Shown here piece after piece: positions 8,158 through 15,763 of a stretch of 64,000 nucleotides of DNA; position 1 is the first letter of the stretch; each line of letters starts with the position of its first letter. The notes under the pieces are model-generated. The model saw nothing but the letters and a program-made list of their open reading frames with translations. It had not been told where the DNA came from and made no database searches. Source of the stretch: Streptomyces sp. Ncost-T10-10d. GTDB lineage: Bacteria; Actinomycetota; Actinomycetes; Streptomycetales; Streptomycetaceae. The translations under genes and the position numbers were made by a program. The stretch spans positions 32,952 through 96,951 of the forward strand of contig NZ_FMDF01000168.1 in the NCBI RefSeq assembly GCF_900091955.1, given 5' to 3'.

Positions 8158-8619
8158 ATGTCAACGACCAGGAGTCTGCTCGACGCGATCCCGCCCGACG
8201 GCCGGACACGCCTGCTCGACGAGGCGGCCCGCGAAGTGCCTCTGGCCCTCGACGAACGCCTCTTCGAAGAAGGCAGACGGGCCGACCACTTCTGGATCAT
8301 CCGCTCCGGACAGGTCGAGGTCGACATCCGTGTGCCCGGCCGTCGTGCGGCGGTCATCGAGACGCTGGGCCAGGACGATCTGCTGGGCTGGTCCTGGCTG
8401 TTCACACCGCACGTGTGGCACATGGGTGCACACGTGATCCGGGCGGGAAAGGCCGTGGAATTCGATGCGGCCGCCGTCCGCTCGTTGTGCGAGGCCGACG
8501 CGAAGCTGGGCCGGGCGGTGTACAAGTACGTCGCGGAGACGGTGGCGGAGCGCCTGTACGGAACACGGAAAAGGCTGCTGCAGCTGTACGGCCCCCGGGG
8601 TGCGTCCCTTGAGGACTGA
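8158..8619 (+). CDS. stand-alone cyclic-nucleotide-binding-type (CRP N-domain) protein
   Basis: 153 residues from ATG 8158, preceded by GGAGG. The whole protein is one beta-roll of the CRP/cNMP family: LFEEGRRADHFWIIRSGQVEVD, then VIETLGQDDLLGWSWLF and the phosphate-cassette region. It ends in a helix and lacks the C-terminal HTH of CRP/FNR, so it is probably a sensor or adaptor, not a DNA-binding regulator. The canonical RSALVA-type phosphate cassette is not obvious, so nucleotide binding is uncertain. It precedes an Acg-like nitroreductase and a universal stress protein, a grouping typical of dormancy regulons. Confidence 0.8.
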   Translation: MSTTRSLLDAIPPDGRTRLLDEAAREVPLALDERLFEEGRRADHFWIIRSGQVEVDIRVPGRRAAVIETLGQDDLLGWSWLFTPHVWHMGAHVIRAGKAVEFDAAAVRSLCEADAKLGRAVYKYVAETVAERLYGTRKRLLQLYGPRGASLED

Positions 8620-8632
8620 AACGTTCCGGGGC

Positions 8633-8690
8633 GTGGGACCTTCCGGGGTGCGGGACCGTCCGGGCGCGGGACCCTCCGCGGCGGGACCCT
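8633..8690 (+). repeat. four tandem GGGACC-centred repeats
   Basis: The hexamer gggacc recurs at 8635, 8652, 8668 and 8683 (spacings 17, 16 and 15) in a degenerate unit like gcgggaccctccgcgg. The array sits between the cNMP-domain gene and the nitroreductase, just upstream of a DosR-type box. It could be an iterated binding site or a simple expansion. Confidence 0.6.
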
Positions 8691-8705
8691 CCGCGGCGCG
8701 CCCGA

Positions 8706-8719
8706 GGGACGAAAGGCCC
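8706..8719 (-). promoter_or_regulatory. DosR/DevR-type box upstream of the Acg-like gene
   Basis: Read on the minus strand the site is gggcctttcgtccc. This is close to the DevR/DosR palindrome core GGGACTTTNGTCCC known from mycobacteria. It lies 69 bases upstream of the nitroreductase start, beside genes whose mycobacterial relatives (Acg/Rv2032, universal stress proteins) belong to the DosR regulon. Motif match and context agree, but binding is inference. Confidence 0.55.
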
Positions 8720-8788
8720 ATACCGCCCGGCCGATATCTGTTCCATGCTGAAGAGACCATCGACCGTTCCCGATCTCCGGGAGTTCCG

Positions 8789-9790
8789 ATGCCCAGCCAG
8801 ACTCTCGACGACGCGACGCTGGTCGGCCTCGTCGCCGATGCCACCGCCGCCCCGTCCATGCACAACGCCCAGCCCTGGCAGTTCCGCTACACACGCGCCG
8901 GCCGGACCCTCACTCTCCGGGCGGACCTCGACCGCGCGATGCCGGAGGCCGACCCCGACACCCGTGCACTGCACGTGGGCTGCGGCGCGGCGCTGCTGAA
9001 CCTGCGGGTGTCCGCCGCCCATCACGGCCTGAACGCGGTCACCGCACTGCTGCCCGAACCGTCGGACCCTGCCGTACTGGCCGCCGTCCGTCTCGGCGTC
9101 CGCCCCGACGCTCCGCAGGAGCCCGCCGATGAAGCGCTTGCCGCGCTCCACCCCGCGATCCGGGACCGGCACACCAGCCGCTATCCGTTCGACGAACAGA
9201 CGATCCCCGAGGACATCCGTGCGCAGTTCGCCGACGCGGCCCGTATCGAGGGCGCGGACTTCGCGTTCCTGGCCCCGATCCATCTGGAGACCGTGCTCGA
9301 ACTGATCCGGGACGCCGAGGGATACGACCGCGGGGACCCGGCACGGGAGGCGGAGCAGGAGCACTGGACCCGGAACACGAAGACCGAGGCGCCCGTGGAC
9401 GGAATCCCCGACTACGCCTTCGGCCCCCGCGACGCCTCCGAACGCGCGACCACCCGCGACTTCGCGGGAACCGGCGTCCTCCCGGGCCGGGCACGCGTCC
9501 GGTTCGAGAACCGACCTCAACTGGCCCTGCTGAGCACCCCGGGCGATCACCCCACGGACTGGCTGAGCGCAGGACAGGCCCTGGAGCGCGTACTGCTCAC
9601 CGCCACGCTCCACCAGGTGTCCACCTCGTTCGCGACCCAGCCCCTCGAATGGCCGGACCTGCGGTGGCTCCTGCGCGACCCGGTCTACGGCACGGGACAC
9701 GCGCAGATGATCATCCGCCTGGGGTACGGGCCGAGCGGGCCGCGTACACCACGCCGCCCCCTGGACCAGGTGCTGACGATCGAACCGTAG
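8789..9790 (+). CDS. Acg-family FMN-binding nitroreductase-like protein
   Basis: 333 residues from ATG 8789, an internal methionine of a longer open frame that overlaps the previous gene. The N-terminus ATAAPSMHNAQPWQFRY is the FMN-binding signature of the nitroreductase fold as found in Acg (Rv2032-like) proteins, with the second half-domain DRHTSRYPFDEQ. Acg proteins bind FMN with an active-site lid and are thought to sequester flavin instead of reducing nitro groups. A DosR-like box precedes it and a universal stress protein follows by 84 bases. Family assignment is confident. Confidence 0.87.
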   Translation: MPSQTLDDATLVGLVADATAAPSMHNAQPWQFRYTRAGRTLTLRADLDRAMPEADPDTRALHVGCGAALLNLRVSAAHHGLNAVTALLPEPSDPAVLAAVRLGVRPDAPQEPADEALAALHPAIRDRHTSRYPFDEQTIPEDIRAQFADAARIEGADFAFLAPIHLETVLELIRDAEGYDRGDPAREAEQEHWTRNTKTEAPVDGIPDYAFGPRDASERATTRDFAGTGVLPGRARVRFENRPQLALLSTPGDHPTDWLSAGQALERVLLTATLHQVSTSFATQPLEWPDLRWLLRDPVYGTGHAQMIIRLGYGPSGPRTPRRPLDQVLTIEP

Positions 9791-9874
9791 GAACATCCGG
9801 GCTCACGCCCGGACATGCGCCCGAGCAGTTCGCCCGAGCCCGAGGTGAACCGAGTACGAAAGGCGGTGGGAGCG

Positions 9875-10768
9875 ATGCGGCTCCCCGTAGTCGTCGGTGT
9901 GGACGGATCGGAGGGCAGCCTCCGCGCCCTGGACTGGGCAGCGGCGGAAGCCGCACGTTCGGGGCGCCCTCTGCGTATCGTCCACGCGTCGCTGTGGGAG
10001 CGCTACGAAGGCACGCACTCCCCCTCCGACACCGAGCGCCCCACCGAACAGGTTCTCGCGGAGCGTCTCGTCGCCGACGCCCAGGAACGCGCGCAACGGC
10101 TCGGCCCGGAGGTGCACGTGGTGACGTCCGTGGAGCCCGAGGACCCGGTGGCCACGCTTGTCAGGGAGAGCCACGAGGCAGCCCTGGTCGTCCTCGGCTC
10201 CCGCGGCCGGGGCCGGATCGCCGGGATGCTCCTGGGGTCCGTCAGCCTCGCGCTCGCAAGCCGGTCCCACTGCCCGGTCGTGGTGGTCCAGGCAACGGCG
10301 CCGAGCACCCCGCCGCAGACCGGCCGCGTCGTCGTCGGGATCGGCAGCGCCTCAGGACCCTCGGCAGCCGCCGCCTTCGCACTCGACGAGGCGGCGGCGC
10401 GCCACGGCGAGCTGATCGCCGTAAGGGCCTGGCGCTCCCCCGCCCACGAGGCCATGACCCATCCGCTCCGCGCGGGCTCCCCGGCCTCCGCACGCCGCCA
10501 ACAGGCCGAGGAACACCTCGAAGAGGTACTGGCGGCGCTGGACCGGACCGGTTCCCCCGACGTCACCATCCACAGGTCGGTGGTGCAGGGCCCGGCGCAC
10601 CAGGAACTGATCGAAGCCGCCTCAGGTGCCGAACTGCTGGTCGTCGGCGCCCGGCGGACCGGTGGATGGCACGGATTCCATCTGGGCCCGGTGAACCACG
10701 CGATGCTGCACTACGCGCCCTGCCCGGTCGCCGTCGTCCCCGATGCGTACCTTTCGTCCCGAGCCTGA
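9875..10768 (+). CDS. tandem-domain universal stress protein
   Basis: 297 residues from ATG 9875, preceded by GGTGGGA. An upstream in-frame ATG at 9815 has no ribosome site. There are two UspA domains. The first runs from PVVVGVDGSEGSLRALDW to the nucleotide-binding loop GSRGRGRIAGMLLGSVS. The second runs from GRVVVGIGSASGPSAAAA to GARRTGGWHGFHLGPVNHAMLHYAPCPVAVVP. The first domain keeps the G-2x-G-9x-G(S/T) ATP motif. It follows the Acg-like gene and probably belongs to the same oxygen- or stress-responsive unit. Confidence 0.9.
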   Translation: MRLPVVVGVDGSEGSLRALDWAAAEAARSGRPLRIVHASLWERYEGTHSPSDTERPTEQVLAERLVADAQERAQRLGPEVHVVTSVEPEDPVATLVRESHEAALVVLGSRGRGRIAGMLLGSVSLALASRSHCPVVVVQATAPSTPPQTGRVVVGIGSASGPSAAAAFALDEAAARHGELIAVRAWRSPAHEAMTHPLRAGSPASARRQQAEEHLEEVLAALDRTGSPDVTIHRSVVQGPAHQELIEAASGAELLVVGARRTGGWHGFHLGPVNHAMLHYAPCPVAVVPDAYLSSRA

Positions 10769-10891
10769 GACGTACCGGACCTGACGCCGGCCGGGGAAGC
10801 GCTGCGGTCAGCAGCCGCCGGAGCCGGCAGCGGGGACACCGACACCGATCGAAGCACCCGAAGCAACCGCCGCCCGGCCGCACCCGCCGGT

Positions 10892-11181
10892 TCACGGCCC
10901 CGACGGGTCGTCCGTGCTCGGCTCCTCCGCGCTCGGCGTGGGGTAGGTGTCAGGGACGTACGTCGAAGCCGGCCAGGGCTCGTACGCCGGCACGGTGCTC
11001 CACGGCGTGGGTTCGGGGGCGCGAAGGGGCCCACGCGCTCCTGCATGAGGATCAGCATCACCACGGCGAAGAGCAGGCTGATCAGGATCAGTGCGAGGCC
11101 GACGGGGTTCCGGGGGTTGTAGACGTAGCGACTCGTCCCCCACCTGCTCCGTATGAAGACTGGCTCATCGTCACGGTCCAC
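10892..11181 (-). pseudogene. small membrane protein gene with a one-base frameshift
   Basis: Reading leftward from GTG 11181, the frame gives a conserved-looking start (IRSRWGTSRYVYNPRNPVG), one membrane helix (LALILISLLFAVVMLILMQ) and then GPFAPP. From there the frame runs out of sense, while the -1 frame continues naturally as EPTPWSTVPAYEPW through a Pro/Thr tail to TGA at 10892. Restoring one base in the G5 run at 11015-11019 joins the two halves into a 96-residue protein. The total length of 290 bases (97 codons minus one base) agrees. It is either a sequencing slip or a real mutation. Confidence 0.6.
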
Positions 11182-11313
11182 AAGCCGGATACTACGTCGA
11201 ACACTTGAGCAGTCGAGGAGTTCGGGCACGCCGTGGGTCCGGGGCGTGCGAAGGACCCCGCGGGCGCGAGCGGCTGTCGGTCCCCGGCCGTACGGTTCTC
11301 CTCGTACCGATGC

Positions 11314-11346
11314 ACTCATGTACGAGTCGATGGACTCATGTACGAG
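11314..11346 (+). repeat. 20-bp-period direct repeat upstream of the gene at 11362
   Basis: actcatgtacgag occurs at 11314-11326 and 11334-11346. The copies contain ATG triplets but no better ribosome site than the one used at 11362. The repeat could be an operator or a local duplication. Confidence 0.4.
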
Positions 11347-11361
11347 GGGGAGGGCCGACCC

Positions 11362-12522
11362 ATGGCCAACGCTGCCGCCGCACGTCTTGTCACCACGCTC
11401 GCCGCACCGCTGGACCGCAAGCAGGACGCTGCGGACGCCCCGCACCTCCTGCGGTGGCCCGCGCATCAGGAGGACCTGCGGCCCGCGTCCGGCGACGAGC
11501 AGCCCGCCCCCGGCCGGCGTCTGCTCCTCCAGCGCAGCGACACCGAGTTGGTCACCGTCGACCCGGACACCGAGGGCGCCCCGGCGGTCCGCTTCCCCGC
11601 GCCCTGGCCCCGCCGCTTCGGTACCTGCACGGTGGCGCCGAGCGGTGATCTCGCGGTCTTCGCCGGGGTGCACGCACTGCGCGCGGTGGACCCGACGGGC
11701 GCAGTGCGCTGGGAGGTCCGGCACGGCTGCTGGGACGGCAGTTGCCGCACGCTCCACACGACGTACGAGGAGTACGCGACCGACCGTTCGCATCTGTACG
11801 CGGACAGCGGCTCGGCCGTGTTCTCGGCGGACGGGACACGGGTGTGGGCCCACATCCGCGGCCCCGTCACGGCGGCCGGACCCGACCCGGAGGCGCTGGA
11901 CGAGTGGCTGGTCATCGACGCCGCCGACGGGCGGGTGCTCGGCCGGGCGGACGCGGAGACCGTCGCCGCGGGCTCGGACCATGTCCCGCACCCGGACCCC
12001 TCCCGGATGGGGCTGAGTGTCGGCGAGGGCCAGGACGGGGTACCGATGCTGTGGGGCCGGTGGGACGGCGAGAAGCTCTCCGTCGAGCGGTTCTGCGACG
12101 ACGAGCGGGTCCTGATGGCGGTGAGCCCTTCGGGCGAGCGCTTCCTGACGGTGACTCATTACGAGGAGACACTCGGCGTGCACCGGATCGACGACGGGTC
12201 CGTACTGTCCGAACTCGACACCGAGAACGCCATTCCCCGCCACCCCGAGGCCGATCCCGAGGACAGGGACGCCGACGAGACGCTCTGGGACTACGAGTGC
12301 GGCTTCCTCGACGAGGAGACCGTCATCGCCGGTACGTCGGAGAGGGACGAGGAGTACGGCGAGGAGCGCCACTGGCTGGTGCGCACGGACGCCGCGCAGA
12401 TGCGGGTGACCGCGCGGATCACGTACCCCTTCCCGATATCGGGCGGAGTCACGGCCCTCGGCGACGGCACCTGGTACACGGTGTCGGAGGCGGGCGACGC
12501 CGTGCATGTGTGGAGCCGGTAA
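11362..12522 (+). CDS. hypothetical protein, possible beta-propeller
   Basis: 386 residues from ATG 11362, with a purine-rich GGGGAGGG ribosome site. It is acidic and soluble, with no signal peptide. Repeating units resemble propeller blades: LAVFAGVHALRAVDPTGAVRWEVRHG, AVFSADGTRVWAHI and RVLMAVSPSGERFLTV. Each is a short strand set with a D-x-G turn, and the protein ends GDAVHVWSR. This suggests a WD40-like repeat protein of unknown function. No catalytic signature was seen. It stands alone, with a small membrane protein gene downstream. Confidence 0.72.
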   Translation: MANAAAARLVTTLAAPLDRKQDAADAPHLLRWPAHQEDLRPASGDEQPAPGRRLLLQRSDTELVTVDPDTEGAPAVRFPAPWPRRFGTCTVAPSGDLAVFAGVHALRAVDPTGAVRWEVRHGCWDGSCRTLHTTYEEYATDRSHLYADSGSAVFSADGTRVWAHIRGPVTAAGPDPEALDEWLVIDAADGRVLGRADAETVAAGSDHVPHPDPSRMGLSVGEGQDGVPMLWGRWDGEKLSVERFCDDERVLMAVSPSGERFLTVTHYEETLGVHRIDDGSVLSELDTENAIPRHPEADPEDRDADETLWDYECGFLDEETVIAGTSERDEEYGEERHWLVRTDAAQMRVTARITYPFPISGGVTALGDGTWYTVSEAGDAVHVWSR

Positions 12523-12648
12523 GCCGGCCCCCGGCTCCAATCACCCGCATTCGGCCATTCATTGGCCGAAGAATGATCTTCAGCTGACCTGTCGATCCTG
12601 CCGATGCAGAAGACATCCACGTTGCTCCACGCCGTGAGGAGGCCCGTC

Positions 12649-12966
12649 ATGGACGACACTCTGCTGGCCCTGTCCATCCCCGTGCTGGTCTTCGCCGGCG
12701 GTATCTACGCGGCGTGCGAGAGCTGGTGGCGGCGTCGGCACCCCGCGCCGCCGTCCCCGTACACGCATCAGGCGGCGCGGCTGGCCGAGCGCGCGATGCT
12801 GATGGAAGCCGAGGACATCGTCGACGGCGCCTGCACGAGGCTGGGCGGCCTCTACGACAGCCCGGGGTCGCCGGACACACACCCTCCGGCCCCCGGCGTC
12901 ACGCGCCGGGAGGCCGCCAGCCCGGATCCCGGCCGGTCAGCGCCAGCACCTGTTCGAAGGGGCTAG
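12649..12966 (+). CDS. small single-pass membrane protein
   Basis: 105 residues from ATG 12649, preceded by GTGAGGAGG. An N-terminal membrane helix (LLALSIPVLVFAGGIYAACE) is followed by the basic stretch WWRRRH and a soluble part with AARLAERAMLMEAEDIVDGACTR. The last 23 codons overlap tail-to-tail with the convergent gene at 12899-13471, so the true C-terminus may have been longer or shorter in the ancestor. Function unknown. Confidence 0.55.
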   Translation: MDDTLLALSIPVLVFAGGIYAACESWWRRRHPAPPSPYTHQAARLAERAMLMEAEDIVDGACTRLGGLYDSPGSPDTHPPAPGVTRREAASPDPGRSAPAPVRRG

Positions 12967-13471
12967 CTCCGTCCCGTACCGGACGGAGCTCGCCGAACAC
13001 CTTCGCCTCCCGGGCCATCGGCGCCATCGCGGCCAGCCCGGGACCGATCTCGCTCAGCACGGACTCGTCCGGAACGAACTCCTGGCCGGTGGCACGGGCC
13101 AGGTCCCAGGCATGAACGGTCAGATCGCCCAGCACCATGTTCCCGACGGTCCTGGCCGGGAGACCCATGGACCCCGCGGTCCCCTCGTCGGCGCCGGGTA
13201 CGGCCCAGGCCGCCACCAGCTTCGCCGTCTCCTCGCCGAAGCGGGCCCGCCAGTCCCCCGTGACGGCGTCCGGAACCTCGCCGAAGTCGGCCTGCTCCCT
13301 GGCCGCCAGAGCCTGGAAGTTGACGACCACCTGGAAGAGATGGCTGATCAGGGCCCGCACGTCGTACTCCGCGCACGGCGTGGGGTCTCCCAGGCTGTTG
13401 TCGTCGATCCCGTGCAGCACGGGGACGGCCCGCCCGGCGGCCGCTTCCAGCAACTCGCTGATCCTCTTCAT
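12899..13471 (-). CDS. TIGR03086-type DinB-like (mycothiol-dependent enzyme fold) protein
   Basis: 190 residues from ATG 13471. The four-helix DinB/MDMPI fold is suggested by the N-terminal LGDPTPCAEYDVRALISHLF and the later LGDLTVHAWDLARATGQEF. In the latter the conserved His and Asp of the metal-binding set are visible (H of SHLF, H of VHAWD). These proteins are common in actinomycetes and may use mycothiol, but the substrate is unknown. It is divergent from an AraC-type regulator 88 bases away that may control it. Confidence 0.8.
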   Translation of the reverse strand: MKRISELLEAAAGRAVPVLHGIDDNSLGDPTPCAEYDVRALISHLFQVVVNFQALAAREQADFGEVPDAVTGDWRARFGEETAKLVAAWAVPGADEGTAGSMGLPARTVGNMVLGDLTVHAWDLARATGQEFVPDESVLSEIGPGLAAMAPMAREAKVFGELRPVRDGASPFEQVLALTGRDPGWRPPGA

Positions 13472-13559
13472 GCTTCGACCCTGCATGCCGGAGCTGCCCG
13501 GCGCTTGAAGAAACGCGACACCACCCACACGGAGTTCCGCGCATCGTAGGATCGCGGCC

Positions 13560-14372
13560 ATGGCAGGTCCTCGACGCGACACCCGGGGCATCGTCGACGC
13601 CCCCGAACTCTTCGCGCAGGTACGTTTCCGCCGCCGCGAGCCGGCCCCCGCACTGTGGCCGTACCTGGAACACTACTGGCTCATCGACTGGGATCTGCCG
13701 CAGCCGTACGCCTCCCATCTGGTGCCGCACCCGTCCGTGAATCTGGTCTTCCAGCGGTACGGGACCGAAGAAGACCACGGCGCCGGGTTCGCGGAGATCT
13801 CGGGCATCGGTCCGGAGCTCTTCACGAAGAAGCTGGAGGGCCGGGGACGGGTCTGCGGGGTGCAGTTCCGGCCCGGTGGCTTCCGCCCGTTCGCACCGGA
13901 CCGGCCGGTGTCCCGGTGGACGGGGCGGCGGCTCCCCGCGGACGAGGTGTTCGCCCCGCCCGCCCCGCCGTCGGCCGTGCTGGACCCGGCGGACGAGGAC
14001 GCGCGGGTGGCGGCGCTCGACGCGTATCTGCTGGCGCTCGGCCCGGAACCGGACCCGCAGGCCGAACGTGCCATGGCCCTGGTCGACCTGGTCCGTACTG
14101 ATCGCACGGTGCGTCGCGTCGACGAGCTCGCCCGCATCGAAGGGCTGTCGCCGCGCTCGCTCCAGCGGCTCTTCGCCGCGTACGTCGGCGTCGGCCCCAA
14201 GTGGGTCATCCTCCGCTACCGCATCCACGAGGCGCTGGAACGGGCCGAGTCGGACCCGGAGGTGGACTGGGCGGCACTCGCCGCGGAGCTCGGTTACAGC
14301 GACCAGGCCCACCTGATCAGGGACTTCACGGCCACGGTCGGTGTCCCGCCGACGACGTTCGCCCCGCACTGA
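13560..14372 (+). CDS. AraC-type transcriptional regulator (DUF6597-like N-domain)
   Basis: 270 residues. The N-terminal sensor domain, about residues 15-140, carries the typical PHPSVNLVFQRYG and GVQFRPGGFRPF motifs. The C-terminal AraC DNA-binding domain has two HTHs: VDELARIEGLSPRSLQRLFAAYVGVGPKWVI and WAALAAELGYSDQAHLIRDFTATVGVPPTTF. It is divergently placed from the DinB-like gene. The inducer is unknown. Confidence 0.88.
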   Translation: MAGPRRDTRGIVDAPELFAQVRFRRREPAPALWPYLEHYWLIDWDLPQPYASHLVPHPSVNLVFQRYGTEEDHGAGFAEISGIGPELFTKKLEGRGRVCGVQFRPGGFRPFAPDRPVSRWTGRRLPADEVFAPPAPPSAVLDPADEDARVAALDAYLLALGPEPDPQAERAMALVDLVRTDRTVRRVDELARIEGLSPRSLQRLFAAYVGVGPKWVILRYRIHEALERAESDPEVDWAALAAELGYSDQAHLIRDFTATVGVPPTTFAPH

Positions 14373-14442
14373 CGGCCGGAGGGACCCCCTCTGATTGCCC
14401 GAGCCCCGTCCGGCTGTCAGTGCCGCGTCCTACAGTTTCGGC

Positions 14443-15015
14443 ATGGAACGCACCACTTCGCCATCCGTACGGATCGAGCCCTGGTCGGACGCCGACCTGG
14501 AGCTGCTCCGCCGTGCCAACGCACCGGAGCTGATGGACCATCTGGGCGGCCCCGAGACGGAGGAGCAGCTCATAGCGCGTCACGAGCGCTACGTGGCGAT
14601 GAGCGCGGACCGGACGGGCGGAGGCAGGATGTTCCGCATCGCCCTGTCCGACGGGGACGAGGCCGTGGGCACGATCGGCTTCTGGGAGCGGACCTGGCAG
14701 GGCCGGGAGGTGTACGAGACGGGGTGGGCCGTCCTCCCCGGACACCAGGGCCTGGGCATCGCGACGGCCGCGACGACGGCCGTCGCCGAACAGGCCCGCG
14801 CCGAGCACAAGCACCGCTATCTGCACGCCTATCCGTCCGTCGACAACGGTGCGTCGAACGCGGTGTGCCGCAAGGCGGGCTTCACCCTGATCGGCACGTG
14901 CGACTTCGAGTACCCGCCCGGCAATGTGCTGCTGACGAACGACTGGCAGCTGGACCTCTCCCCGGATGCCCCGGACTCCCCGGACTCCCCGGACTCCCCG
15001 GACGCGGGACGCTGA
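14443..15015 (+). CDS. GNAT-family N-acetyltransferase
   Basis: 190 residues from ATG 14443. The GNAT core is visible: acetyl-CoA site VLPGHQGLGIATAATTAVAEQA, then the strand/helix HAYPSVDNGASNAVCRKAGFTLIG. It resembles RimJ/RimL-like acetyltransferases. The last 20 residues are a low-complexity (PDS)n tail made by 9-bp ccggactcc repeats (about 14973-15003), likely variable in length among strains. Acceptor unknown. Confidence 0.85.
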   Translation: MERTTSPSVRIEPWSDADLELLRRANAPELMDHLGGPETEEQLIARHERYVAMSADRTGGGRMFRIALSDGDEAVGTIGFWERTWQGREVYETGWAVLPGHQGLGIATAATTAVAEQARAEHKHRYLHAYPSVDNGASNAVCRKAGFTLIGTCDFEYPPGNVLLTNDWQLDLSPDAPDSPDSPDSPDAGR

Positions 15016-15042
15016 ACCTCGGCCCACGCCGGGCCCTCGATC

Positions 15043-15480
15043 TCAGTCCAGATCAAGGACCTTGTCGAAGTTGAACGCGACGATGCTCAGCCGCTCCCGC
15101 AGATAGAAGCGGTGGGCGTCGGTGCGCTGCGTGCCCGAGTCCAGGTTGAGGTGCAGACAGCCGGCCGCCCTGGCCCGCCCTTCGAGATGCCCGAGGAGCC
15201 GACGGCCGACGCCGGTGGAACGGGCGCCTTCGGCGGTGACCAGGTCGTCCACGTACAGCATCCGGATCTGACTGGTGTTGTCGACGATGCGCCAGCCGGC
15301 CGCACCCACACAGGCGCCCTCGTCGTCGTAGGCGGCGCTGAACCTCAGCCCCTGTGCGTGCCCCTTCTCGTACACCTCACGGAAGAGGTCCTCGGTGAGG
15401 TGCGGGCGGAGTTCGCGCAGGACGGGAAGCAGGTCGGCGGCCAGTCGGGCATCGCCGGGTTCGAGGTCGAGGATCTTCAT
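15043..15480 (-). CDS. GNAT-family N-acetyltransferase
   Basis: 145 residues from ATG 15480. The motifs are LYVDDLVTAEGARSTGVGRRLLGHLEGRARAAGC (acetyl-CoA pyrophosphate loop with R-x-x-G-V-G) and LNLDSGTQRTDAHRFYLRERL near the C-terminus. Acceptor unknown. It is convergent with the other GNAT gene, with a 27-base spacer. The longer open frame upstream, to 15600, lacks coding character. Confidence 0.83.
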   Translation of the reverse strand: MKILDLEPGDARLAADLLPVLRELRPHLTEDLFREVYEKGHAQGLRFSAAYDDEGACVGAAGWRIVDNTSQIRMLYVDDLVTAEGARSTGVGRRLLGHLEGRARAAGCLHLNLDSGTQRTDAHRFYLRERLSIVAFNFDKVLDLD

Positions 15481-15655
15481 GCGGGAACTGTAGGCGCCGG
15501 GCCGCCCGGCCCCATCCGCTTCCTCCCGGGCCCGCCCGGGTCTTTTCGCCTTCCACGTCCTGGACGAGGACGACAGGGGCGCGGGCGGGCGGATCACCAC
15601 GCACTACCGCGTCGTGCCGCAGCCGCCACGCACCGCCCTCCCGGAGCCCTGCCCC

Positions 15656-15688
15656 GGGCCCGCCCGAAACCGTTTGACGGGCGGGCCC
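15656..15688. terminator. hairpin upstream of the NmrA-like gene
   Basis: 10-bp perfect stem gggcccgccc (15656-15665) with gggcgggccc (15679-15688) and a 13-base loop. It probably isolates the NmrA promoter from upstream transcription. The 15481-15655 stretch holds a coding-looking but startless frame that I cannot assign. Confidence 0.5.
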
Positions 15689-15700
15689 TCCTTCAGGATA

Positions 15701-15739
15701 TTTATCTGCGTCACGCAGCTTATGTTCCTCACAGATAAA
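15701..15739. promoter_or_regulatory. operator-like inverted repeat in the NmrA-gene promoter
   Basis: tttatctg (15701-15708) and cagataaa (15732-15739) form a perfect 8-bp inverted repeat, 23 bases apart, in an AT-rich patch unusual for this chromosome. It lies 25 bases upstream of the start at 15764. The spacing suggests a dimeric repressor such as HxlR or MarR. The regulator is not in the immediate neighbourhood. Confidence 0.5.
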
Positions 15740-15763
15740 ATGGTCAGAGAGGACTCCACCGCC

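Noticed and set aside
12899..12966. Tail-to-tail overlap taken as a mis-called gene at 12649
   Set aside because: The small protein has a good ribosome site and a clear membrane helix, so I keep it and only flag the uncertain C-terminus.
15514..15680. Coding-looking frame upstream of the NmrA gene (FAFHVLDEDDRGAGG, then a RITTHYRVVP stretch)
   Set aside because: It has no start and runs in frame through the hairpin and promoter into the NmrA gene. It could be a remnant, but I cannot assign a family.
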